DNA of 64,000 bases from CAYOOT01 sp964405665 (GTDB lineage: Bacteria > Bdellovibrionota_C > UBA2361 > SZUA-149 > CAZDWZ01). Positions 16,236-22,396 of the stretch are shown here, one piece after another (the stretch's first letter is position 1; each line of letters begins with the position of its first letter). A model generated the notes under the pieces. That model did not search any database, was not told the origin of the DNA, and saw only the letters and a list, made by a program, of their open reading frames with translations. The stretch spans positions 1-64,000 of the forward strand of contig CAYOOT010000005.1 of the NCBI GenBank assembly GCA_964405665.1, in the 5' to 3' direction. A program made the position numbers and the translations under genes.

Positions 16236-16907
16236 TTATTCTTTTAGCACATATTCAAAAAGCACTAAACTAAGCATAAAAGCAATGATATTGTAAACAC
16301 AAAGCAACTGAAACCAAAAACTGTCAAAATCAATTACCTTAAAATTGAATAAATGCTGCATTAAAAATACGGCCGCAGAAATCAGCGGAAGAACCAAGGG
16401 GAAAAGCAAAAGCGGAAGTAACAATTCCCTTCCTGGCGTCACCACGGCAATTGCTGAAAAAATTGTTCCCAAAGAAACAAAACCAAAAGCAGAAAGAAAC
16501 AGAATTAAAAATAACTGATAACCATAAGCAAAGAGCGCCAAGTTAAAAAAAAGACTATGTAATGCAACTATTAAAATTTGAATTAAAAGTAAGAAGGAAA
16601 AATTAATTAAAAACTTGGAAAGAAAAATCAAAGCCGAATCAATTCCGGTTAGGAGTAAACCCACTAAAGCATCACCCTCCTTTTCTTGAACAAAAGATGT
16701 GTTCAAAGTAACTACTCCGGTAAATAAAAATATCAACATGATTATTCCCGGAGTTAATTGTAAAATTTCCGCATCGCCAAAACCCAGTTTTTTAAAAGCA
16801 AAGCTCGCCACGACTACTTGGACAATCGCAAAAAGTATTATGGAAAAAAACTGATGTTTAATTCCGTATAAAATCTTAAAATCTTTTTTTAGTAAATTAA
16901 AAAACAT
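16236..16907 (-). CDS. ccmB: Heme exporter protein CcmB (ABC permease)
   Basis: CcmB is the membrane permease partner of CcmA. The 223-aa product has six hydrophobic segments. It starts with the typical LLKKDFKILYGIKH and contains the GDALVGLLLTGIDSALIFLSKF segment (compare RE...GTLEGLLLSPVDRSAIFLGK) and ATPGRELLLPLLLFPLVLPLI. It directly abuts ccmA (one base between genes), so coupling is likely. Length and motif order match the family. Confidence 0.92.
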   Translation of the reverse strand: MFFNLLKKDFKILYGIKHQFFSIILFAIVQVVVASFAFKKLGFGDAEILQLTPGIIMLIFLFTGVVTLNTSFVQEKEGDALVGLLLTGIDSALIFLSKFLINFSFLLLIQILIVALHSLFFNLALFAYGYQLFLILFLSAFGFVSLGTIFSAIAVVTPGRELLLPLLLFPLVLPLISAAVFLMQHLFNFKVIDFDSFWFQLLCVYNIIAFMLSLVLFEYVLKE

Positions 16908-17549
16908 TTAATTAAGTAATTTTCCTTTTTCCAAAACCAGTTGTCGTTTTACAAAATCTTTGGCTGAACCATCAGGATGAGTTACTAAAATAATTGTTTT
17001 ACCTTGTTTGTTTAACCGCGATAACAATTCTGAAAGTCGATCGCAAGAAGTTCGATCTAAATTGGCATAAGGCTCATCAAGCAACAATAATTCCGCCTCT
17101 CCCAATAAGGCCCGGGCGATTGCTGCTTTTTTTTGTACTCCTTGAGAACATTCCACAAGCTTTTTTAATAAAAAAGCTTGTAATTGTAAGGTTTCTATTA
17201 ATTCCCTCAACTGAGAATTTTCAATTTTCTGACATCTAGCTATTAATTCTAGATTTTCTTTAAGCGTGAGATTTAAATATAAATTAACTTTTTGTCCTAG
17301 ATAAGCAATTCTTGATGAGAGTTGCCTAGAAAAACTGCCGCTTTCAGCCGAAAAATCATAGTTAGAAAAATATCTAACTGAGCCAGTATTAGGTCTAATT
17401 AAGCCAGCAAGTATCGCCAATAAAGTAGACTTCCCCGCCCCGTTAGAACCAGAAATAATTACGATCTCACCTTTTTTTAAATCAAGACTAAGGCTATTTA
17501 TTACAACTTCCTTACCGTAGTATTTTGTTAAATCACGAATTTCTATCAT
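16908..17549 (-). CDS. ccmA: Heme exporter ATP-binding protein CcmA
   Basis: ABC ATPase of the CcmABCD complex; ATP hydrolysis releases holo-CcmE. The 213-aa product has Walker A GSNGAGKSTLL (about residues 34-44), Q-loop YLGQKV, a signature ECSQGVQKKAAIARALL (divergent from LSGGQ), Walker B LLLLDEPYANLD and H-loop VTHPDG. The ATG lies inside the 3' end of the 37-aa gene (17533-17646). A 12-bp perfect palindrome with a 3-nt loop sits in the coding sequence at 17155-17181 without apparent insertion of residues. Confidence 0.93.
   Translation of the reverse strand: MIEIRDLTKYYGKEVVINSLSLDLKKGEIVIISGSNGAGKSTLLAILAGLIRPNTGSVRYFSNYDFSAESGSFSRQLSSRIAYLGQKVNLYLNLTLKENLELIARCQKIENSQLRELIETLQLQAFLLKKLVECSQGVQKKAAIARALLGEAELLLLDEPYANLDRTSCDRLSELLSRLNKQGKTIILVTHPDGSAKDFVKRQLVLEKGKLLN
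17155..17181. repeat. 12-bp perfect palindrome in ccmA
   Basis: Arms 17155-17166 and 17170-17181 are perfectly complementary with a 3-nt loop (aat). The encoded segment (AFLLKKLVE) sits just before the ABC signature and does not look like extra sequence. Confidence 0.7.
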
Positions 17550-17646
17550 TGATCTTATTTCGAAATAACGGAAAAAATATCAGATAGCTAGAGACTAGTG
17601 CAACTATTGCTGTAACAATCAAAATAATTATATCTAAAACTTGCAT
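17533..17646 (-). CDS. 37-aa single-helix membrane protein between ccmF and ccmA
   Basis: An open frame from ATG 17646 to TGA 17533 encodes 37 residues, mostly one hydrophobic helix (IIILIVTAIVALVSSYLIFF) followed by a basic tail (RNKINDRNS). It begins immediately after the ccmF stop and ends 17 nt inside ccmA, a tight arrangement that favours a real translated gene. Size and topology resemble CcmD, but the neighbouring ccmD candidate at 14828-14980 matches that family better. It may be an additional small subunit of the Ccm machinery. Confidence 0.55.
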   Translation of the reverse strand: MQVLDIIILIVTAIVALVSSYLIFFPLFRNKINDRNS

Positions 17647-19662
17647 TTATGCTCTTATCAAAACATCTTTTATTTTTTCTTTGTTTGCAAAAACAAAGAA
17701 AAAATTCGGACCAATCACAACTACTGTTCCACATAACATCACTAAGCCACCAAACCAAAGCCAAACTTGCAAAGGATTAATAAAAACCTTAATCATTGCC
17801 GGCGCTTTTTGAAAATCAATCTCCGCATCATCTTGCGGGGTTTCCGTTCCGGTTAAAGCAAGATATAAATCATCGCGAGGAGTAATTCGCATATCAACCT
17901 CCGAAGTCATCTCCTGGCTTCTTTGGTAGAGCCTTCTTTCTGGCTGCAAATAGCTAAGAAACTCGCCCGAGGAAGCTAAAGATACTTTTACCTTGGATGT
18001 CAAAGCCGTATAATCAGCAAGTTGTGTTTCATTTAAGGAAACCAATTCCAGCAGATATCTTCCTACCGTTATTTTTTCACCAACTCTTAGCACAATATCT
18101 TTTTCTGTTTTAAAACCCATTGAGGCAGTAATAGCAATGGCAATAATAGCAACTCCCAGATGGACAATTAAACCACCATATTTTTTGGGTCGTCTTTTGA
18201 TTAGAGCAACTGCCGGAATAATTTCTTCTTCCAAGTCTTTTCTATTTCGGGCACGGCGAAATTCCGATTCAATTGTCATAATTACAAATAAGCAAAGACC
18301 AAAAGAAATTGCCGAGTAATATTTGCTGCTATCAATCCAAAGAAAGAATAATGTAAGCACTGCTCCAGTGATTAATGGACCAGCAAAAGTTTTCAACCAA
18401 ACTTTAAAATTATTTTTAGTCCAGGCGATAAGCGGACCAACTCCCATTAAAAAAAGTAACATTAAAAATAGAGGAACATTTACTTTGTTAAAAAATGGCG
18501 GGCCAACAACACTCTTTTGTCCGGTAAGGGCTTCACTAAATACCGGATACATCACACCCCAGAAAGTCGCAAAACAAATACTAAGAAGAATTAAATTATT
18601 AAATAAAAATGCCGCTTCCCTACAAAAATAACTTTCTAAGAAACGCTCCGGTTGCAATTGTTTATAACGATAAAAAATTAAGCTCCCCGCAACAAGAAGA
18701 ATCACAATGATATAGGCTAAAAATACCCAACCGACATCAGTTTCAGCAAAAGCATGAACACTTTGCACCACGCCGGAACGAGTCAGAAAAGTTCCAAAAA
18801 CTGCTAAGGCATAAGTAAGAACAGACAAACAGCAATTCCAAACTTTTAGCATCCCCTTTTTCTCTTGTACCATCACTGAATGGATAAAGGCCGTGCCGGT
18901 CAACCAAGGCAAGAACGAGGCATTTTCCACTGGATCCCAAGCCCAAAATCCACCCCAACCTAATTCAATATAAGCCCAATTGCCCCCTAGCATTATTCCA
19001 GCGGTGAGGAATCCCCAAGCAACAAGCGTGTAACGGCGAGTCAAAATAATCCAATGATCTTTTAAATTGCCGCTTAGAAGTGCTGCCAGGCAAAAAGAAA
19101 ATGGGATAACAAAACCGGTAAATCCCAAATAAAGCATTGGCGGATGAATTAACATTGAGGGGTTTTGTAAAAGCGGATTTAAGCCGTTACCATCAAAGAG
19201 CACACTCCCTTCTGGAACAAGACGAAAAGGATTGGTTAGAAAAACTACAACTGCTAAAAAAAAGTTGCAGGAAATATTTAAAATTGGAAGCAGCCAACTT
19301 ACTAGATCTCTGGGAACCAATTCCAATTTTGTGGCAACGATGGTTGAAAAAAGGCACATTAAAAAAGCCCAAAGCAACATCGAACCATCCATCCCGCCCC
19401 AAACAGCCGAAATTAAATAATACCAAGGCATGTCGTTATTGGAATGCTGCCAAATATATAAATAGTTATAGTTATGATTGACAAAGGATACCGCTAAATA
19501 AATCAATGCCGCAGCAGCAAGAACAAAACCTAAACACAAACAATTTTTAGAGGACAAAGTATAATCTTGATTTTTTTTTATCGCCCCTCTGATACCAAGT
19601 AAAAAACCGAGTAAGGTCGCAAGCCAGGCAGTAGCCAATGTAAAATTTCCAAAATCAAGCAT
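17647..19662 (-). CDS. ccmF: Cytochrome c heme lyase subunit CcmF
   Basis: CcmF is part of the heme lyase that attaches heme to apocytochrome c in the periplasm. The 671-aa polytopic protein contains the WWD domain (WGGFWAWDPVENASFLPWL, about residues 229-247). Conserved His candidates are in HPPMLYLGFTGF and FIHSVMVQEKKG. A C-terminal periplasmic beta-rich domain (VGEKITVGRYLLELV) is followed by a last helix. The length is typical for CcmF (about 640-670). It follows thiE by 8 nt and is followed by a 37-aa gene and ccmA. No ccmE, ccmG or ccmH is present in the window. Confidence 0.94.
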   Translation of the reverse strand: MLDFGNFTLATAWLATLLGFLLGIRGAIKKNQDYTLSSKNCLCLGFVLAAAALIYLAVSFVNHNYNYLYIWQHSNNDMPWYYLISAVWGGMDGSMLLWAFLMCLFSTIVATKLELVPRDLVSWLLPILNISCNFFLAVVVFLTNPFRLVPEGSVLFDGNGLNPLLQNPSMLIHPPMLYLGFTGFVIPFSFCLAALLSGNLKDHWIILTRRYTLVAWGFLTAGIMLGGNWAYIELGWGGFWAWDPVENASFLPWLTGTAFIHSVMVQEKKGMLKVWNCCLSVLTYALAVFGTFLTRSGVVQSVHAFAETDVGWVFLAYIIVILLVAGSLIFYRYKQLQPERFLESYFCREAAFLFNNLILLSICFATFWGVMYPVFSEALTGQKSVVGPPFFNKVNVPLFLMLLFLMGVGPLIAWTKNNFKVWLKTFAGPLITGAVLTLFFLWIDSSKYYSAISFGLCLFVIMTIESEFRRARNRKDLEEEIIPAVALIKRRPKKYGGLIVHLGVAIIAIAITASMGFKTEKDIVLRVGEKITVGRYLLELVSLNETQLADYTALTSKVKVSLASSGEFLSYLQPERRLYQRSQEMTSEVDMRITPRDDLYLALTGTETPQDDAEIDFQKAPAMIKVFINPLQVWLWFGGLVMLCGTVVVIGPNFFFVFANKEKIKDVLIRA

Positions 19663-19670
19663 GTGTCTTT

Positions 19671-20318
19671 TTATAATGTCCGAAATAATTTTACAAATTT
19701 TTCCATGGCTTTTGCCGGATTATCTGCCAATAAAACAGAAGAAATCATTCCGACCCCAGATACTCCAGTTTTAAGCACCTCTTTGCAGTTATTTAAATCG
19801 ATGCCTCCTAAAGCATAAATTGGAATTTTACAGGATTGCTGAGTTTTTTTCAGATATTCCAGTCCCAACGGAGAGCCATCCATTGTTTTTGAAATTGCTT
19901 GATAAATAGGAGAAAGCAAAACATAATCACAAGCGGCTTTTTCTGCTTGTGAAACTTCTTCTACCGAATGAGCAGAGTAGCCAATAATAAAATCATTCCC
20001 TACTAACTTTCTTATTTCAGGAAAATTATTCTGCTTTCCAGTTAAATGAACACCCGCACAAGAAGTTTCTAGAGCTAACTGATAATTAGAATTTAATACC
20101 AGCTTCACTTGATAATTCTTACAAATTGGCAATAGTTCTTGAATCACCTGCTTTAATTCTGGATCGCTTGCTGGATTTTCTTTTTGTTCTCTGAGCTGAA
20201 GATATTTAACAAAGCCTTCACTGACAGCTAAAACCTTTTCAATTATAGAAACTAAAGTTCCTGCTTTTCTTAAGCGATAGCCGTCGGTGATTAGATAGAT
20301 TGATTGTTTTGTTTTCAA
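19671..20318 (-). CDS. thiE: Thiamine-phosphate synthase
   Basis: ThiE couples HMP-PP with thiazole phosphate carboxylate to give thiamine phosphate. The TIM-barrel protein shows YLITDGYRLRKAG, VKYLQLREQKE, LVLNSNYQLALE, AGVHLTGKQ, IIGYSAHSVEE, DYVLLSPIYQ and YALGGIDLNN. I start it at TTG 20318 (LKTKQSIYLITDG), giving 215 aa, the usual family length, with AGG nearby. The frame stays open to 20390, but the extra residues are encoded by the repeat element at 20352-20429, so that extension is unlikely to be native. It sits between thiG and ccmF on the same strand. Confidence 0.9.
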   Translation of the reverse strand: MKTKQSIYLITDGYRLRKAGTLVSIIEKVLAVSEGFVKYLQLREQKENPASDPELKQVIQELLPICKNYQVKLVLNSNYQLALETSCAGVHLTGKQNNFPEIRKLVGNDFIIGYSAHSVEEVSQAEKAACDYVLLSPIYQAISKTMDGSPLGLEYLKKTQQSCKIPIYALGGIDLNNCKEVLKTGVSGVGMISSVLLADNPAKAMEKFVKLFRTL

Positions 20319-20351
20319 TATTGGGCCTGGTTGAACAAAATATCTGGTTTT

Positions 20352-20429
20352 CCGGGCAGCCATAAAGGCTGCCCCTACGTTGAATTCCAAATGTGGTTAA
20401 TTGTAGGGGCAGGTTTTATGCCTGCCCGG
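20352..20429. repeat. MITE/REP-like element, modules in swapped order
   Basis: Two hairpin modules are present: stem GGGCAGCC/GGCTGCCC at 20354-20374 and stem GGGCAGG/CCTGCCC at 20407-20427. The conserved GCCCCTAC and GTAGGGGC ends face each other across a 24-nt core, the opposite of the order at 12280-12355. It lies between thiG and thiE in the same transcription unit. Confidence 0.88.
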
Positions 20430-20436
20430 TTAAGCA

Positions 20437-21216
20437 TTATTCTATTAGCCCCGATAACGGACTCGACGCATGAGCATAAAGTTTCTTCGGCATTCTACCA
20501 GCCAAATAAGCCAGTCTTCCCGCTTCCACTCCCGCTTTCATCGCCGCAGCCATTTTTATTGGATCTTTAGCGCAAGCGATTGCCGAATTAGTAAGCACCG
20601 CAGCTGCTCCTAACTCCAAACAGCGCGTCGCATCAGAAGCTGTTCCGATACCAGCATCCACAATTACTGGAACTTTTGCCTGCTCAATAATAATCATTAA
20701 ATTATAAATATTTTGCACTCCCAAGCCGCTTCCGATCGGTGCAACAAGAGGCATCACTGCAGCAGCTCCGGCATCCTGACATTTTTTTGCCACTATCGGA
20801 TCATCAGTAATATAAGGAAGACAAACAAAACCTTCATTGGCAAGAATCTTACAGGCTTCAATTGTTTTTTCATTATCAGGGTAAAGAGTTTTCTCATCAC
20901 CAATGACTTCAATTTTTACAAAATTTCCCACTCCTGCTTCTCGGGCAAGACGCGCCGTTCTTAAGCAATCTTCCAATGTGTAGCAGCCGGCAGTATTGGG
21001 AAGAATAGTGAGATTAGGAATATCATTTAAATAATCAAGGAGTGATTCTTTGGAACTGTCTGTAATATTCACTCGACGCACTGCAACTGTAATCATCTCT
21101 GCTCCGGAAGCAACAGTAGCAACTTTAGTTTGTTGAAAATCCCGATATTTACCCGATCCGACAATTAAGCGAGAATTAAAAGTTTTATCGCCTATTTGAT
21201 AAGTGTCTTTTTGCAT
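20437..21216 (-). CDS. thiG: Thiazole synthase ThiG
   Basis: ThiG forms the thiazole ring from deoxyxylulose phosphate, the ThiS thiocarboxylate and dehydroglycine. The 259-aa TIM barrel shows FNSRLIVGSGKY, AEMITVAVRRVN, LPNTAGCYTLEDCLRTARLARE, VKIEVIGDEKTLYPDN, AAVMPLVAPIGSG and VIVDAGIGTASDA, all family hallmarks. It follows thiS by 8 nt. thiH or thiO, which would supply dehydroglycine, is not in the window. Confidence 0.96.
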   Translation of the reverse strand: MQKDTYQIGDKTFNSRLIVGSGKYRDFQQTKVATVASGAEMITVAVRRVNITDSSKESLLDYLNDIPNLTILPNTAGCYTLEDCLRTARLAREAGVGNFVKIEVIGDEKTLYPDNEKTIEACKILANEGFVCLPYITDDPIVAKKCQDAGAAAVMPLVAPIGSGLGVQNIYNLMIIIEQAKVPVIVDAGIGTASDATRCLELGAAAVLTNSAIACAKDPIKMAAAMKAGVEAGRLAYLAGRMPKKLYAHASSPLSGLIE

Positions 21217-21224
21217 AACAACTC

Positions 21225-21434
21225 CTAGCCCCCACCAACAAAGTGGATGATTTCTATCTGATCACCAAATGTCAGCTTGGTGTTTTCATAAGCATTTCTT
21301 GGAATAATATCTTTATTTAATTCAATAGCAATTTTTTTTTCAGCAAGACCTAATTCAAACAACAAAGCAGAAAGCGTAGGACTTTTAGTTCTTGTGCTCT
21401 CACCATTTAATTTGATTTCAATTCCTTCTTGCAT
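21225..21434 (-). CDS. thiS: Sulfur carrier protein ThiS
   Basis: Ubiquitin-like sulfur carrier of 69 aa ending in the required Gly-Gly (VGGG), which is adenylated and thiocarboxylated before sulfur transfer to ThiG. It has the family beta-grasp pattern: IEIKLNGES, LSALLFELGL, IAIELNKDIIPRNAYENT and GDQIEIIHFVGGG. It is first in the thiS-thiG-thiE-ccm run. I found no TPP riboswitch in the 82 nt between it and trxA. Confidence 0.94.
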   Translation of the reverse strand: MQEGIEIKLNGESTRTKSPTLSALLFELGLAEKKIAIELNKDIIPRNAYENTKLTFGDQIEIIHFVGGG

Positions 21435-21462
21435 AGATAACTACACTGCAAAGTCACAAAAG

Positions 21463-21490
21463 ATCCTCCTCCGCCAAGGCTAGGGAGGAT
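21463..21490 (-). terminator. Probable terminator hairpin after trxA
   Basis: On the minus strand, ATCCTCC (21490-21484) pairs with GGAGGAT (21469-21463), with an inner GCC/GGC pairing, followed by CTTTTGT. A second perfect AT-rich hairpin (21489-21517) overlaps the trxA stop. Together they plausibly end trxA transcription before thiS. Confidence 0.45.
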
Positions 21491-21516
21491 TTAACTTTTT
21501 CTATGAAAAAGTTAAA

Positions 21517-21840
21517 TTATACCACCTTGGTAATCGCATTAATCAATTCTTGCTTAGCAACGGCCCCGACGATTTGGCCTTTAAGTTCCCCGCTTTTAAA
21601 AAGCATTAAATTAGGAATGCCGCGCACATTATATTTCATTGCCGCTTCTTTATTATTATCAATATTAATTTTAAAAACTTTTAATTTCCCTGTATAAGTA
21701 TTAGCCAATTCTTCAACGATGGGAGCTATTGTTTTACACGGCCCGCACCAAGGAGCCCAGAAATCGATCAAAACCGGCAATTCGGATTTAATAACTTCTT
21801 TATCAAATTCACTATCAGCTAACTCTTTAACCAAAGACAT
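21517..21840 (-). CDS. trxA: Thioredoxin
   Basis: Cytoplasmic dithiol oxidoreductase of 107 aa with no signal peptide. The active site WCGPCK (about residues 31-36) is in the usual context FWAPWCGPCKTIAPI. The cis-proline loop RGIPNLMLFKSGE and C-terminal helix are present. It lies upstream of thiS on the same strand with hairpins in between, so it is probably a separate unit. It could supply reductant generally; it lacks the membrane anchor expected of CcmG. Confidence 0.95.
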   Translation of the reverse strand: MSLVKELADSEFDKEVIKSELPVLIDFWAPWCGPCKTIAPIVEELANTYTGKLKVFKINIDNNKEAAMKYNVRGIPNLMLFKSGELKGQIVGAVAKQELINAITKVV

Positions 21841-22041
21841 ACATTACTCCAATTTAGATAAAAACCATTTTAGAAGGTTTAGGTATAGAACAACATGACA
21901 AAGTTGAAAAGAGCAGAAATTGTTCATTAATTTCCTGCAAATAGTTTTAATCAGAGAGATTTACTGCTAATTCAAATAATCAAACTTTATCTCATTTTCA
22001 ATTTAAGTTACTGTGATCAACTTAATTATAGGAGATTAAGA

Positions 22042-22290
22042 ATGATTAACAAAAAAATACTTTTTTCTACTTTTCAAAGTTTAGTTGTTGCTTCTTTAAT
22101 GACTGGTTGTGCTGCTAAAGGAACGACAACTGATACCAGTAAAAAATCCTCTTGCGGCTGTAGTGATAAAAAATGCTCAAGTGGTACTTGTGGCGGTGCT
22201 GTAGCTCCAGCTGGCAGTTGCTCAGGGGATAAAAAATGTTCTGCTGAACATAAATGTTCTGCGGACAAATGTTGTTCAGGTAAGAAGTAG
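22042..22290 (+). CDS. Small Cys-rich lipoprotein (82 aa)
   Basis: The ATG follows a strong ribosome binding site (TAGGAGA). The N-terminus is a lipoprotein signal with lipobox LMTGC (Cys23). The mature part of about 60 residues holds nine further cysteines, at 38, 40, 45, 50, 60, 66, 72, 77 and 78, with Lys-Cys-Ser repeats such as KKCS, HKCS and DKCCS. This composition suggests metal binding or a modified peptide. Superficially it recalls Cys-rich bufferin/HvfA-type precursors, but no DUF692 partner is in the window. It is transcribed divergently from trxA. Function is unproven; it could also be a simple copper or zinc sponge. Confidence 0.8.
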   Translation: MINKKILFSTFQSLVVASLMTGCAAKGTTTDTSKKSSCGCSDKKCSSGTCGGAVAPAGSCSGDKKCSAEHKCSADKCCSGKK

Positions 22291-22300
22291 AATTATACAA

Positions 22301-22371
22301 ATTCAGAGATCCGAAGTCGGATTTCTGGTTTCGGAATTCGGAAATCTGATTTCTGAATTCCGATTTCTGAT
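22301..22371. repeat. Heptamer-derived degenerate repeat
   Basis: A run of about ten 7-bp units related to gaaatct/gaattcc is arranged so that units on one side pair imperfectly with those on the other. It lies between the converging ends of the Cys-rich lipoprotein gene and the Omp85 gene. It belongs to the same family as 1-74 and 2116-2194. Confidence 0.8.
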
Positions 22372-22396
22372 GCTTTCTATTTGAGTAATACCCCCA

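Noticed and set aside
20319..20390. N-terminal extension of ThiE to 239 aa
   Set aside because: The added residues are encoded by the repeat element; the TTG at 20318 gives the normal family length.
21435..21516. TPP riboswitch upstream of thiS
   Set aside because: The 82-nt spacer lacks the CUGAGA-type and other conserved TPP aptamer blocks; only terminator-like hairpins are visible.
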